The translations under genes were made by a program, and so were the position numbers. DNA of 64,000 nt from Ceratopteris richardii (taxonomy: Eukaryota; Streptophyta; Polypodiopsida; Polypodiales; Pteridaceae): assembly GCA_020310875.1 (NCBI GenBank), contig CM035433.1, forward strand, positions 106,811,258-106,875,257, given 5' to 3'. Below the pieces are notes generated by a model. It saw only the letters and a list, made by a program, of their open reading frames with translations, had not been told where the DNA came from and ran no database searches. How positions within the stretch are numbered: the stretch's first letter is position 1; every line of letters begins with the position of its first letter. This document shows positions 11,793-24,785 of the stretch, piece by piece.

Positions 11793-14700
11793 ACATACAT
11801 ACACCCGACGATATAAACAATGGCACTTGAAAAATAACTAGTCAATATCTTTTGAGAAAGAGAAATAAGAAATGATAGGATGTGCATTAGTCTGCTCTGT
11901 ACTATGATTCAAACAAGCATGCATGAGAATTTTGAAGTTTTTGGTAGCATTTCAGCAGTAACTTGATAATCAACAAAAACAGATAGTGCTCTACATGCAC
12001 CTTGGTAACACATGTGTGCTTTTGGGCATAATTTATCACAAAAAAACCATAGGACATGACATCCCTTTTTCAAGAATACATGTGGTTGCAGCACCAATTG
12101 TAGTAGTTAACCTAGGGTACTATACATCCTTTGTTTCTTCCTGGGGTAACTGCATCAAAATATGCTACCAACGTACTTTAAAATAAAAAAAAAGTGCAAA
12201 AAATTATATAGATATTCAAGAACATTAATGCATGTATAAAAACTAGATACCTACTCTAAATGATGATTAATGCATAAAAATAAGAGTTATGGAAGGGAAT
12301 ATTGACAACGAAACATATCCCAAGGTAAGGGAATCCATGTGTAGAGGTAGAGCAAAGGCCAGAAATTATCATGAACCACCTTATGGATCACTTTTGTGCC
12401 TCTAGTTGACTTCTACAAAGTTTCTATAACACAAACAACCAACTTCAAAGCTTTGCAAGGTGGTTTTGCAGATGCCAAAATTGTTTTCTAGCTATCCATT
12501 TTCAATAGATCTCGAAGTAAAGATTTTATAGCAAGTTAAAGTCCTCAATTTGGAGCTATATGGAGAGAGATATGCTCGAATTAGTGAGGGGGTATGTTAT
12601 AGAATGATCTCTTTGATGAGGGGGGACGAAGCCAATTTTCTCCAAGAGGAGAGGGAAGGCTGTTTGGATGCTCCGTGCAGAGGTGAAGGAGGAGAATGAC
12701 ACTTGAATCATTTATGTCTATCCCACATATGAAGAAGAAGGTGGAATTTGTGCATATATATAACTCACCATAGCATATTCCTCTACAACTCAAGAGATGA
12801 CAAGGAAAGGGAGTTCTTCTACCTTTCACACCTACATGCATGTGGATGCACTTGATAACACCTTGTGGGCTACTAGTAGACCTTTGTGGCCTTCTTGGGT
12901 ATGGAGATGGCACTCTTTTGTGATGCCTCCTTGTGGGGGGAGGGGGGCTGTCCCCTTTCCTTTTTATTAGTGAAGAATTCTTTTGCACTTCCTCGTGAAG
13001 ACAAAGATGATGCCTGCTATTTTTTGCAATTTGACAAGCAAGATCCGCAAAAAACGGTGAAAAACTCCCAAAATTTCATGCTCAGGGCTTCTAAAACCAT
13101 GCTATGGTTACCAAATGTGAAGTTCTCTATCTAAGAACTCAAAGAAAGACTTGAATGATGTGTGTGTAACTCACTTTCCATCCTTTATATCCACTTACAC
13201 TCAAGATAGTTTGGAATGCTCTAATGTGAACATGTGGCCATCATACAATACTCATTACCATTAGTCCGCAAGGTCCTTAGGATACCCCTTGAACTAGGGA
13301 CTTTGTCTAACCTTAGCCCTTGTCCCACACACACATGAGATGATCCCACACACACATGAGATGATCTCTGTAGAGCAATATCTAAGAAACACATTATGTC
13401 CTTGTGGACTACCAATGATGAGTGCAAGTTCTCAAAGTGAGGGAAAGATATGTAAAACTTATCATGCGTATCCGCTTTGTAAAGTTCCCCCTATTGATTG
13501 TTCTACCAAGTAAATATGCATTGGCCAATGCTTTGAAAAGGAGAGCTAAAAGAGGATGTCCCAAATTCTCTCTTCAAAATTAGAGATAGAAATATCGTGA
13601 TTATTCCACCCATCTCTTGTGGACTCAATCACATCAAATCCTCCAAAGAGAACAAGAGATCCATTCAAATTTAGGAGCCTACCTCATAAATAACTTCTTT
13701 TTTGAAGCACAATTTGGTGCATAGATGGAAATACACCAAAAATCAAAGTCACTACAAAATTTTACAACAATGTACCTATGTTTTAAAGACCACCTCAATA
13801 ATATTTTTTTTTAGAGGACTCTACTCTATCTCTCTCTCTCTCCCTCTCCCTCTCTCTCTCTCTCTCTCCCCCACCCACCATAGGATAAAATTTTTTCCTA
13901 TGGTGTGGTTCATTTATTTTTTTATTTTTTTGGCTATAACCCTTTTGGCTCTAAATTGTACCTTGGGTGGCCATTTTTTTCAAACTTGGGTCAATTTAAA
14001 GTTTCTTGACACTTGGACTCATTTCTTCTATTAGTTTTATCCAAATCCATTAGTTTTTTAGTTTTTCGGTCACAAACTATCTGTTTTGTGCACATTTAAC
14101 ATGTGATTTTAGCCCACACATGATTCACATGGTCTATTCCCTCCTTTTCCCATATGTTGCACATTTTGCATTTGTATCACATGTACCTTCCATGTTTCAC
14201 ATTTTTTTCACTCTCAATAGTCCCATCTCATACTTCCTACCTCCCTTTTTTACCTAAGCCCAACCCTCACCCTCCTCCGTCTGTGCCCTATCCTTGTTAA
14301 TGCCTAAACCCTCCTGAAGCTTTCTTTTTTACCCTCCAAAATCTTGCTTCTCCACTAATATAGTGATTAGTTTTGGTTATTCCCTTGTAGTTGGTCTTTC
14401 ATTCTCATGGTGGACTTGGTGGCTGCTCATATGTCATTTTGAAGGTTTTACACAAAAGGTTTTACATGACTTTGCTCATGGCTTGGTTGTTTGGTCTCCA
14501 AAACAGAGAGCCAATTATGTGGTGGGAAATTGTTGAACTAGTCAAAGGTCAAAGCGATCAACTGTGCAGATAGTCAAAGGTCAAAGTGGTGACTTTGTAA
14601 GTGATATAGAGGTGGTGCATAAATGCCCAAGAACAATGGTGCATAGGTGGTGCACAAACAATTTGTTCACAATGGTTTTGTAGGAAAAGTTGAATGCAGG

Positions 14701-16290
14701 TTGTAGAATGGTCTTTTTGAAAGGTTTTCAAGGTTTTTAAGTGTTTGTGAAGGTTCATCTGAACCTTTCCTTATGGACACATTTTGAAGAAATGAATTCA
14801 AAAGTGGAAAAAATATGAAGAGAAAGCGGTACACACAAGTTTATGTGCGGCCCCCCATTTAAACTTTTGTTTCTCTTAAAGTTACTAGAGGACAAAATAG
14901 GGAGTCGTTGGCTTTACACATAAAGTGGTTCTTGGGACATCAAAGTGAGCACAAGATACAATACCAGTTGAAGCGATGTATCAACACACAAGGAAGGTAT
15001 TAGCAATTCTTGGACAAGAGAGTTAGACTAAGGGAGTGAGCAAGAGACTTGAATTGTGAGTATGGAGAGAACAAGTAAGAGAGCATGTAAGGTGGAACAA
15101 GTAACATCAAGGAAGTGTTGTGCATCAACAATAGAGAGTGATCCTTCATTCAACCTTATTGGAACCTGAGTGCAAGGTAGGACTCACATAGAGGAGGTTG
15201 ATCGCACAAGAAATTATGGTATTTTTATATACTTGTGTGTGGTCTTTGTCTTATGTGCTATGCATAGGGAACAATTTTGTCTCATTTTAGACAAGGATAT
15301 TGTATTTCTTATTTTTAATCAAGGCATAGAGACTTTGGTGCATTTATATCTCTTCTTCTTCTCCATTCTTCTCCTACAAACACTCAAGTCTCTTTCAACT
15401 AAAGAATCCCCCAAAAGAGATGAAGATGGAAATATTTATATCTCATATAAGGTCATCTACAAAAACCTTTCTAATGCATGATTTCAATGCTATTAGGTCA
15501 AACACTTGATGGGGGAAGATTCTAACACCCCAATGTAGATATGGAAGATGGGTGCCCTCCATTAGGCTCACACACAGTGATATATGCTCACTAAAACTAT
15601 GTAGAGACACTCAGAATAAAACTTTGAAGATTTAGAGTAGACCTTGAGAGCTATCCAAAAAGCTTCTAGTCAAATAAAATGGATGTTCCAATCGTAAGAA
15701 CCATCCACTTCAAGAAAAGCCATTTGTCTACATCACTGTGCCTATGTGCAGAGATAAAGGTTCACGAATTTGGCAATTTTTCATAACTCACTTGGTAGAA
15801 AAACTTGAGACTTTGTCAAACTTTGGGGCTCTATATGATAGACCAAATGATGCTTGAAATTAATACAAATTATTAAAATGAGATAGCAAATAGTGCTCTG
15901 CAATTTGGTATAAACATAATTGTGAAACCCTAACTACATCTATACATAGATAGGAGCTTGAGGCTTTCTAGAGTCGATAAAGAGCCATCTTAAGTGTGCA
16001 TAAATAATGTGGACATCTATCATCTTCAAATCCTTGGGGTTGCTTCATGTGGATTACCTCTTGAAACTCTACAAAAGGTTCAGTAAACTATAATGAAAAT
16101 GTGACATAGAAATGACACCAAACGAGAGTTACTCTAAAGATTATGAGCACACCAATCCTCCTGCATCGACCGAATCCTTGCGGACTTGTTGTTTTGCCCC
16201 CGAAATCTCAATCGTGCAACACTTCTTTGTATTAGTCACTATCTGAATGAGTAGGATGCTTCAAAGAAACGGTTTCAACGGAAAAATATG
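11793..16290. other. No gene recognised; low-complexity AT-rich sequence
   Basis: I see no protein, RNA or element terminus I can support in either strand. A CT-rich microsatellite sits at about 13826-13870, and TCCCACACACACATGAGATGA is nearly repeated in tandem at 13322-13363. Short repeats of TAGTCAAAGGTCAAAG occur near 14538-14585. The region probably holds decayed retroelement DNA. Confidence 0.5.
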
Positions 16291-16299
16291 TTATTTACA

Positions 16300-17503
16300 A
16301 AGAATCACACCATCAACCAAACACTAGCACGCATGATGGATCCGAACCCTAAGAAAAAAAATCATCATCTATTAAACCTTGCAAACAGATAGTTTGAACT
16401 TCTTCAAAATTGTCTTTTATTTCCTTCTATAAGGCCTTAAGCAACTTCTAAACCATATCTACATCTAATAATTGAGCATTAAGACTGGAGGAACTAGCTA
16501 AAGCAGCTTGATCCAGATTACTTAATAAACTCTCCATTCTATGGATTTGATGTGCTTGAAATTCATTGGTTTTGAAGTAGGTATGTCGCTTCCTCTACGT
16601 CGCATCCAATTCCTTCTTTAATTGAATAGTGACAATTATCTCTACGATCAGTGCTTGTGCTTTGGTAAAAAGCTCTTCTTTTATAGCTGCCAGTTTGATT
16701 TCCCACTAAACAACTTTGGTGTAATCTCGGTGTGGGCATGCTCCAACACAATAGTTTTTTCTATTGGTTCTTCTAACACCGAACTTACTTTTGCTAGGAC
16801 TTCATTCTTCTCAGCTACCTCTCGATGCAGAGCTTCCAATTCAGTGTCTTTATCTTGTAATTATTCATGCAACTAGAGCTCCTTTACTCTGAATCACATT
16901 AGTTCCTGTAGAAGAGGGCGATATCCACTTCCGCCATATCTAATTTGGCTTGAAAATCCTTTTGCAAATGCATTTTCTCAGCTTCCTTTCATGTGTGAAT
17001 AAAATTTTCAGCCTATACGAGGTACTACCTAGCCTTGGAAAGATCATTTAAGTCAAAATGAGGGCTGATTCCCAATTGCAAAAAGGAACCCGTAGGTAGG
17101 GATTGTGTGGCCACTTTTCACAGATGGAAAATTCATCAACAACATGTTGGTCAAAAGTGATTGGAGGAGGTAAGTAGGTAGGGGATTTTGGGGGCATGAT
17201 TTTAGTGACTGCTTCATAATGTTGGTCAAAAGTGATTGGAGGAGGTGAGTAGGTAGGGGATTTTGGGGGCATGATTTTAGTGGCTGCTTCATGAACAGGG
17301 TCGACCTTTGGGGATACGATAGGATCGGATGGGATAGTGGGGATAACATGTTGAAGGAGGATGGGAGGATCTTTGGTTAGTGAAATTTCTTTCAGCTCAA
17401 TCAGGCAAACCTTTGTGCTCTTTTCCAAAACTTTCTGCTCTATTAGTTGAGTAATAAGATCATTAAGCAACAAGCATGAGGAAGATGACATAACGACATG
17501 CAA
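16300..17503 (-). pseudogene. Pro-rich / coiled-coil ORF remnant of a retroelement
   Basis: Minus-strand 17503-17048 is an open frame of 151 codons with a Leu-rich start (LLLNDLITQLIEQKVLEKS), then a Pro-rich part made of two 25-residue repeats (ATKIMPPKSPTY.PPPITFDQ). Below it, frames near 16870-16560 read like a coiled coil (LEALHREVAEKNEVLAK) with stops. The composition resembles the extra ORF at 24786-29210 of element E1, but I cannot prove homology. No known domain is recognised. Confidence 0.35.
17146..17295. repeat. 75-bp tandem repeat (two copies) inside the ORF remnant
   Basis: 17146-17220 and 17221-17295 both start GTTGGTCAAAAGTGATTGG and keep a period of 75 bp (25 codons), so the repeat preserves the minus-strand frame. 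Confidence 0.9.
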
Positions 17504-17780
17504 CGACCATCATGGGAAATGAGAACATGTAATAGAATAGCATCGACCCAATGGATTTGCATGGAAAAGTGCATGAAAGCAGGACATTCTTGAATGGGAG
17601 TATGAAAAAGGCATAATTTCGATCCATTAAAGGGACTGTGTTGTTCTAAGCTAGGATAAGCTCCATGGTAAGAAGTTCCACTTCCTTAATTGTCAATTCG
17701 CAGAAGAGATAGGAGTGAAATGAAGATCGTCAATGCATGAAGTGAGTGAAGGTGAAGGTGAGAAGCATGAGAATGCACAC

Positions 17781-18827
17781 TGTTGGGAGAGGATGGTTGG
17801 ATGCACTCAGAGATTGAGTAGGTGCTGCTAAACCTGCTTCACACCAGCCCTCTTTGACTCCATATATGCTTAGTAGACTCCTTGAGCTTCCAAATGATAC
17901 TAAAATATGCTATATGTACTTTGGAAATGATTTGAATAATGATTAGATCAAAACAGATGAGTTTGCACTTCACTAGACTTGAAAACTTTCTATTTTGATC
18001 TTGATACCTGCTCAGTCTTTCACTCAGTATGACCAGCACACTTACAATTGGAAAAATTCCTCTTAGAGTTATTCAATTAGCTTAACAAGCTACCATTTCC
18101 AAGTGGAATCATTCAAATTGATAAACTATGTACAGAGAAATAACTTTAGCAAGTTTATGGTCACTCCCGACTTTTTAGGAGATGTGCAGACAAATACCAG
18201 AGACTGCTTCGAAGACGATTTCTCGAAAATGGCTGAACCAAACTTCTTCAAACTTTGTAGTCTTGTAGAATGCTTTGAGCTGGATCTACCAAGCTTTGAA
18301 TCGCTTGATTTGGTTCAGTAGGTCCTGAGATATGCCTTGTTGAAGTAGACAGACTTGAAGTAGTACACTTAGAGAATAATAGAGATGATGAATGTAAAGA
18401 TATGTATTAATTCACATTGATGTACATTCCCATTGACATGATAAACATTGCCAAATGGTACTCAGAGGTGTAGGCTATGGAGTAGACCTCACACACTCAA
18501 TGATTGATACAGAAATGCCTCGGGATGAGTGAAAAGTACCCTCGCGACTTTTTTCCTTGTAGTTTTTATAGATTTGAGTTGAATTCAAAATTCAAAACTC
18601 CTAGAATCTTTCACCTCAAAGTTGATTGAGATATTCCCTCAATCAATCAACCAATTTTCCACGACTTAAACAAGTAGGTGTGATTACATAAGATTCCAAG
18701 TGATTTAGATTTTTACAAGAAGTAAAATGGTAAGAACTTATAAGCATAAGTTCCTATGGTTCTTCTCACATGTTGAGTCTTCAAGAATAAATCCAAGCCA
18801 AGTGTGAGGGCTTGAATTGCACCAACA
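17781..18827 (-). repeat. Copia 3' LTR
   Basis: TGTTGGGAGAGG to ...TTGCACCAACA as written on the plus strand; same length as 23121-24167. Confidence 0.96.
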
Positions 18828-18840
18828 GCTCCCCCTCAAG
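18828..18840 (-). other. Copia polypurine tract
   Basis: On the minus strand CTTGAGGGGGAGC ends exactly at the 3' LTR border. Confidence 0.9.
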
Positions 18841-18868
18841 CCAAACACTTTGGCTTAAGTCTTCATCT

Positions 18869-21800
18869 TCAATCTTCAATCACATCCTGCAATGCAATCA
18901 TGGATTTGAATCTGCATAACTTGTTTCCATCTAGAGCTTTTGTAAGTAAATCTGCACATTGCATACTAGTGGACACATAAGTCAATTGAATGTCTTTGCT
19001 AAGCAACTTTTCTCTCACATAGTGGTAATGAACCTCTATGTGTTTTGTCCTAGCATGATATATTGGATTAGCTGCAAGGTGAAGAGAACTTGTGTTGTCA
19101 CCAAAGATAATTGGTGGCCTTGTATGTAGGCCTAACTCTGAATACAAAAGTTTTAACCAGATAGCTTCTTGAGTGGCATTGGCTAGCCCTCTATACTCTG
19201 CTTCAGTAGATGACAAAGCTACTGTAGGTTGTTTCTTGGCTGACCAAGAAATTGGTTTATCACCTGCAAAACATATGTATCCTGATGTGCTTCTCCTGTC
19301 ATCCTTGCATCCTGCCCAATCTGCATCTGAATACACTTTAATGTCAATATCTGATGTATAAGGAAAGTACAAACCATGGTTCTGAGTTCCCTTTAGATAC
19401 TTCAAGATCTTCTTTGCTGCCTCTAGGTGAGGTACCCTTGGTTTGTGCATGAATTGGCTTAGCACACTAACTCCATATGCTATGTCAATTCTTGTTAAGG
19501 TAGCATAATTCAAACTACCAACCATACTTTGGTATCCTGTAATGTCTTGGACTTCATCACCTTCATGAGCACTAAGCTTTAGGTTGACCTCCATTGGAGT
19601 ACTTGAGACTTTAGCTTCCTGCAAATTAAACTTCTTCACAATGTCCTGTACATACTTCTTTTGAGTTATATATATACCTGAATTAGTGTAGAATAACTCA
19701 AGACCTAAAAAGTATTTCAATAATCCAAGATCATTGATCTTGAACTCCTTCATCATCTGTCCTTTGATGTGTCTAATACCATTGACATCATTGCCTGTAA
19801 TGATGATGTCATCAACATAAACACACAAGTAGATTACCTCTGTACTACTCCTCTTTATGAATAGAGAAGTGTCTGCTTTACTCATCACAAATCCTTGGTC
19901 TTGGAGATATGTTGTCAACCTGTAATTCCATGCTCTAGGTGCCTGCTTCAATCCATACAGAGCCTTCTTCAATTTACAAACATAATTTACCTTCTTGGGA
20001 TCTTCATAGCCAGGTGGTTGTGACATGTAGACTTCTTCAGATATCCATCCATTCAAGAAAGCATTCTTGACATCTAATTGGTACATGTTCCAATTCTTGG
20101 ATGCAGCTATACTCACCAATACTCTGATTGTTGGCATCCTAGCCACAGGAGAAAATGTCTCCTCATAATCAATGCCTTGGGTTTGTGCAAAACCCTTGGC
20201 TACCAACCTAGCTTTGTACCTGTTGATTGTTCCATCCGAGTTTCTCTTTAGTTTGTAGATCCATCTGGATCCTCTCACCTTCATAGAGTCCTTCTTGGGT
20301 ACCAAGTCCCATGTGTCACTCTCCTTGAGAGCTTCTATTTCTTCATCCATAGCTCCTTTCCATTCTGGTTTGGTGACTGCCTCTTCATATGTACCTGGTT
20401 CTTCATTCAACAAATCCTTTGCAAGATATACAGAATGCTTAGTTACAAGAGAAGTGTCATACCCATATCTGATAGGCTTCTTACTTTCTCTCTGAGATCT
20501 CCTCATTGCTTGAGTTGAGGATTCTGGTATATCCTCTAGCTTCTTCATTTTCATCTTCCCTTTGGACTTCCATGCCTTGAATTCCTCAAGGTTAATTGTG
20601 TCATCATCATCTGAACTTGAGTCTTTTTTCTGGATTGGTTCCTCCTTGGTGAGCTTTGGGAAATCTTCTTCCATATCATAGGGTAGACTAACCTTCCTGC
20701 ATTCATTCTCATACCATGAGTCATTCTCATCAAAGATGACATCTCTGCTTACCTTGAAACCTTTGTATGAGGGGTTGTAGAATCTGTACCCTTTCTGGTT
20801 CAAGTCATAACCAATGAAGATACATTTTTCAGCTTTAGGGTCTAACTTTCTCCTTACCTGTGAGGGAATATGCACATATGCAATACAACCAAAGATTTTG
20901 CAATGATCTAATGATGGTCTCTTACCATACCAAGCTTCATAAGGTGTCATTCCATCAAGTGTCTTTGATGGCAACCTGTTAATAAGATAGGTGGCAGTAG
21001 ATACACTCTCTGCCCAAAGATAATTTGGCAACTTCTTCTCATTAAGCATAGACCTAGCTGTTTCTACAATGAGCCTATTTCTTCTTTCAGCTACCCCATT
21101 TTGTTCAGGTGAGTACCTTGTAGTTATCTCCCTTTTGATGCCTCTTTCCTGCAAGAAATCTTCAAACTCATTGGAGAAGTATTCTCCTCCTCCATCTGAC
21201 CTTAGCCTCTTCAAGTTTCTTCCTGTTTGGTTTTCAACAAGTGCAAGATACCTCTTGAAACAATTAAACACTTCATCTTTATGCTTCATAAAGTATAAGA
21301 CAGTCCATCTGCTATAATCATCAATGAAAGACACATAGTACCTTGATCCTGAAATGGAGGGATCCTTGCTAGGTCCCCAAACATCTGTGTGTACCAAGTC
21401 TAGGTAGTCTTCATGCATGAAACCTTTCTTTGAATAGGGCAACCTGTGAGACTTACCAAACTGACAAGCACTACACTTGTAAATCATATGTTGCTTGGAT
21501 ACATTAGGTATCCCAAGCACACATTGATCCCTGCACATTTGCTTTAGGGTTCTTTCACCTATGTGACCTAACCTCTTGTGCCATATTTCTAACTCTGAAA
21601 GTGTTTGATCCTTGTAATTGTATAAAGCAATGTTTTTGGTGTCTTCTAGCTCAAAAGTAAACAATCTACCTGATTTCTCTCCCTTGGCTATCCTTTTGAA
21701 TCCATGTCTTGGGTCCTCCACATATGCTCCATGTTGAGTGAACCTGACCTGCAAACCTTTCTCCACAATCTGACCAACACTCATTAGGTTCTTGGTAATG

Positions 21801-23095
21801 GTTGGTACATAAAGTACCCTGCTCAATAAGTTCTGGTTACCATCACACGTTTTCACATTTCCAATCTTTATAACAGAATGTTTAGTATCATCACCTGTCT
21901 GTACCTGATGTTTGCCCTTGGGTTCTTCCAAATCAGAGAGTAGTGCCACATTACCAGCTACATGGTTAGAACACCCTGAATCAATATAAAATAAATGATC
22001 ATCATTTGTACCTACCTTGGAGGTCATATTCATGATCAATAGGGAGTCATCTTGCTCCTCTGTGTAGTTTTTGTAGTCCTTTCTATTTTTGAATCCACCT
22101 TGGTAGTTACCATTGTGGTTGTGGTTGTAATTGTTGTTGTACTGATTGTTGTATCCATTGTAGCCTTGGTGTTGGTTGAATCTGCCTCTACCTTGAGAGT
22201 ATCCACCTCTTTGATAGCCTCTTCCTCTCTGATTCTTATAATTTCTGTAGCACTCATCTGTGGTATGGTTAGACAATCCACAAATGTTGCATGGTGATGA
22301 GTTGTAGGGTCTCCCCCTACCTTGCTTACCTCCTCTGCCCCTGCCTCTTGAAGATCTACCTCTCCCTGCATAATTAGCTTGGGAGGTAGAGCCTTCTTCT
22401 TCTTGCTTCTTCCCTTTACCTTTATCCTTAACTTTCTTATCAGTATATAGAGCAGAGGGGTTATTACCTTTTGATTGATCTCCAACCTTTGTAAATTTTT
22501 CTTCATGTGTGAATAGTTGGCCCATGAGAGTTGTGAGATCTGGGGTATGCATGTCCATGTAGAGATCCATTGCAATGGTGAAGCTCTCCCACTTATCATC
22601 TGCCTTTAGTCCATTGGTTACTTGCCTTACTATTTGTTCCTCTTCAATCTCCTCTCCAATGCTTGCTAATTGGTCTGCCACATCCTTGATCTTGGTCACA
22701 AATTCTGAGACTGATTGCTTTGGTTGCTTCCTAAGGGTTGTGAATTCAATCCACAATTGATTCTTTCTGGCCCTTGTGTTAGAAGAAAAGTATGATGACA
22801 AGGTTTCCCAAGTCTCTTGGGAAGTCTTACAATTCCTGATGTGAGGTAAAAGGAAATCAGATATAGAGTTAAGAAGATAAGACCTTGCCAATGCATCTTT
22901 TGCACACCATGTGTTGAGCCTCTCTTGTTCATCCTTGGTGGGTAGTCCTCTAGCTTTGAATGAGGGCAATTCCTCATCTCCTGAGATGAATCCAAATAAG
23001 CTTCTTCCTTGTAGATAGGTCTTCATCCTTAGAGACCAAGCTTGGTAATTGTTCCTGTCCAATTTGTCAATGAATGAAGGAAAACCATCTCCCAT
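18869..23095 (-). CDS. Copia gag-pol polyprotein, intact
   Basis: A single 1408-codon frame with the Ty1/copia order gag-PR-IN-RT-RH. Approximate residues: gag 1-235 with Arg/Gly-rich linker; zinc knuckle C269-x2-C272-x4-H277-x4-C282; Asn/Gly/Tyr-rich stretch 310-335; aspartic protease DSG near 372-374; integrase HHCC from 505 (HKRLGH) to 543 (CSAC); integrase catalytic D570 (HTDVWG), D633 (RSDGGGEY) and E669; [13 protein letters not shown] near 1005-1015 and YVDD at 1092-1095; RNase H D near 1256 (SDADWAG), E near 1297 (STEAEY) and D near 1332. No stop or frameshift is visible and all catalytic residues are present. The start ATG is 25 nt inside the 5' LTR, directly after the primer-binding site. 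I do not assign a copia lineage. Confidence 0.96.
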   Translation of the reverse strand: MGDGFPSFIDKLDRNNYQAWSLRMKTYLQGRSLFGFISGDEELPSFKARGLPTKDEQERLNTWCAKDALARSYLLNSISDFLLPHIRNCKTSQETWETLSSYFSSNTRARKNQLWIEFTTLRKQPKQSVSEFVTKIKDVADQLASIGEEIEEEQIVRQVTNGLKADDKWESFTIAMDLYMDMHTPDLTTLMGQLFTHEEKFTKVGDQSKGNNPSALYTDKKVKDKGKGKKQEEEGSTSQANYAGRGRSSRGRGRGGKQGRGRPYNSSPCNICGLSNHTTDECYRNYKNQRGRGYQRGGYSQGRGRFNQHQGYNGYNNQYNNNYNHNHNGNYQGGFKNRKDYKNYTEEQDDSLLIMNMTSKVGTNDDHLFYIDSGCSNHVAGNVALLSDLEEPKGKHQVQTGDDTKHSVIKIGNVKTCDGNQNLLSRVLYVPTITKNLMSVGQIVEKGLQVRFTQHGAYVEDPRHGFKRIAKGEKSGRLFTFELEDTKNIALYNYKDQTLSELEIWHKRLGHIGERTLKQMCRDQCVLGIPNVSKQHMIYKCSACQFGKSHRLPYSKKGFMHEDYLDLVHTDVWGPSKDPSISGSRYYVSFIDDYSRWTVLYFMKHKDEVFNCFKRYLALVENQTGRNLKRLRSDGGGEYFSNEFEDFLQERGIKREITTRYSPEQNGVAERRNRLIVETARSMLNEKKLPNYLWAESVSTATYLINRLPSKTLDGMTPYEAWYGKRPSLDHCKIFGCIAYVHIPSQVRRKLDPKAEKCIFIGYDLNQKGYRFYNPSYKGFKVSRDVIFDENDSWYENECRKVSLPYDMEEDFPKLTKEEPIQKKDSSSDDDDTINLEEFKAWKSKGKMKMKKLEDIPESSTQAMRRSQRESKKPIRYGYDTSLVTKHSVYLAKDLLNEEPGTYEEAVTKPEWKGAMDEEIEALKESDTWDLVPKKDSMKVRGSRWIYKLKRNSDGTINRYKARLVAKGFAQTQGIDYEETFSPVARMPTIRVLVSIAASKNWNMYQLDVKNAFLNGWISEEVYMSQPPGYEDPKKVNYVCKLKKALYGLKQAPRAWNYRLTTYLQDQGFVMSKADTSLFIKRSSTEVIYLCVYVDDIIITGNDVNGIRHIKGQMMKEFKINDLGLLKYFLGLELFYTNSGIYITQKKYVQDIVKKFNLQEAKVSSTPMEVNLKLSAHEGDEVQDITGYQSMVGSLNYATLTRIDIAYGVSVLSQFMHKPRVPHLEAAKKILKYLKGTQNHGLYFPYTSDIDIKVYSDADWAGCKDDRRSTSGYICFAGDKPISWSAKKQPTVALSSTEAEYRGLANATQEAIWLKLLYSELGLHTRPPIIFGDNTSSLHLAANPIYHARTKHIEVHYHYVREKLLSKDIQLTYVSTSMQCADLLTKALDGNKLCRFKSMIALQDVIED

Positions 23096-23107
23096 GTTAC
23101 CTTATTT

Positions 23108-23119
23108 GCTCTGATACCA
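23108..23119 (-). other. Copia primer-binding site (tRNA-iMet type)
   Basis: Minus strand TGGTATCAGAGC, 1 nt inside the 5' LTR. Confidence 0.95.
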
Positions 23120-23120
23120 C

Positions 23121-24167
23121 TGTTGGGAGAGGATGGTTGGATGCACTCAGAGATTGAGTAGGTGCTGCTAAACCTGCTTCACACCAGCCCTCTTTGACTC
23201 CAGATATGCTTAGTAGACTCCTTGAGCTTCCAAATGATACTAAAATATGCTATATGTACTTTGGAAATGATTTGAATAATGATTAGATCAAAACAGATGA
23301 GTTTGCACTTCACTAGACTTGAAAACTTTCTATTTTGATCTTGATACCTGCTCAGTCTTTCACTCAGTATGACCAGCACACTTACAATTGGAAAAATTCC
23401 TCTTAGAGTTATTCAATTAGCTTAACAAGCTACCATTTCCAAGTGGAATCATTCAAATTGATAAACTATGTACAGAGAAATAACTTTAGCAAGTTTATGG
23501 TCACTCTCGACTTTTTAGGAGATGTGCAGATAAATACCAGAGACTGCTTGGAAGACGATTTCTCGAAAATGGCTGAACCAAACTTCTTCAAACTTTGTAG
23601 TCTTGTAGAATGCTTTGAGCTGGATCTACGAAGCTTTGAATCGTATGATTTGGTTCAGTAGGTCCTGAGATATGCCTTGTTGAAGTAGACAGACTTGAAG
23701 TAGTACACTCAGAGAATAACAAAGATGATGAATGTAAAGATATGTATTAACTCATATTGATGTACATTCCCATTGACATGATAAACATTGCCAAATGGTA
23801 CTCAGAGGTGTAGGCTATGGAGTAGACCTCACACACTCAATGATTGATACAGAATTGCCTCGGGATGAGTGAAAAGTACCCTCGCGACTTTTTTCCTTGT
23901 AGTTTTTATAGATTTGAGTTGAATTCAAAATTCAAAACTCCTAGAATCTTTCACCTAAAAGTTGATTGAGATATTCCCTCAATCAATCAACCAATTTTCC
24001 ACGACTTAAACAAGTAGGTGTGATTACATAAGATTCCAAGTGATTTAGATTTTTACAAGAAGTAAAATGGTAAGAACTTATAAGCATAAGTTCCTATGGT
24101 TCTTCTCACATGTTGAGTCTTCAAGAATAAATCCAAGCCAAGTGTGAGGGCTTGAATTGCACCAACA
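23121..24167 (-). repeat. Copia 5' LTR
   Basis: Direct repeat of 17781-18827. It holds the promoter of the element by family knowledge; I did not locate a TATA box with certainty. Confidence 0.96.
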
Positions 24168-24708
24168 CACACAAACTTACATGCATACACACAAGGTAGA
24201 GACAAGAGAGAAGCAATGGAAGGTCATGAACAAAATCTATTACTCAAGAACACTATTACAAGCTAAAAAATAGCTCTAATCTCTAGCTTGACAACACAAC
24301 CTAACCTCAAAAATGAGCTTTCTAGCTCTTTTTATAGATTCTAGACTAGTTTTGACTGGTTTCATACCTAGTGTCTGACATAGTTAAAAAATAGGTTCTC
24401 AGGGTCATTTGCGGGTCCAAATGAAGTCTAAAAATTACCAAAATTGGTATGACGATTCTAGCTAAGATCCCCAAGCTCAAGGACTCCTCAACTTTCACAA
24501 AATGGAGCTGCTAAATACAAAGTTGGGTGTTTTATGGTACATATGCTATACGAGTGATAATAATCACTGTTTGAAGTTTGAGGAGACTATCATGAAATAT
24601 ATTTCTTAAAAAAATGAAGTTTCTGGCCCCCACAACTCCCTGCACTTTCTTCCTTACATGCTTCCTCCATGTCGATGCCTCTGGACACTACCAGATGTAC
24701 TGCCAACA
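24168..24708 (-). repeat. E1 3' LTR, proximal part
   Basis: Read on the minus strand the LTR starts TGTTGGCAG at 24708, directly after a purine tract. A block at about 24460-24520 resembles 43680-43745 in the E2 LTR (CCAAGCTCAAGGACTCC then CACAAAATGGAGCT), so the two LTRs are related but diverged. The copia element interrupts it or abuts it at 24167. The far LTR end below 17781 was not identified. Confidence 0.6.
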
Positions 24709-24720
24709 CCCCCTTCCCTC
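24709..24720 (-). other. E1 polypurine tract
   Basis: Minus strand GAGGGAAGGGGG immediately precedes TGTTGGCAG of the 3' LTR. Confidence 0.8.
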
Positions 24721-24785
24721 TTGCATTTGTCGTCTCGGATAGAACCTTGTGATAGGGTCTACATAATGTAGGTCTGCAAGAGAGC

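Larger units (their letters stand above)
17781..24167 (-). mobile_element. Complete Ty1/copia retrotransposon
   Basis: 6387 bp with two 1047-bp LTRs (TGTTGG...CCAACA), 5-bp target duplication CACAC at 17776-17780 and 24168-24172, iMet primer-binding site, polypurine tract and one uninterrupted gag-pol. By eye the two LTRs differ at about 14 positions (1.3%), so the insertion is fairly recent. It landed in or next to the 3' LTR of E1. Confidence 0.97.

Noticed and set aside
12581..12988. 135-codon minus-strand ORF with Pro/Arg-rich middle
   Set aside because: No homology recognised, low-complexity composition, no support from context.
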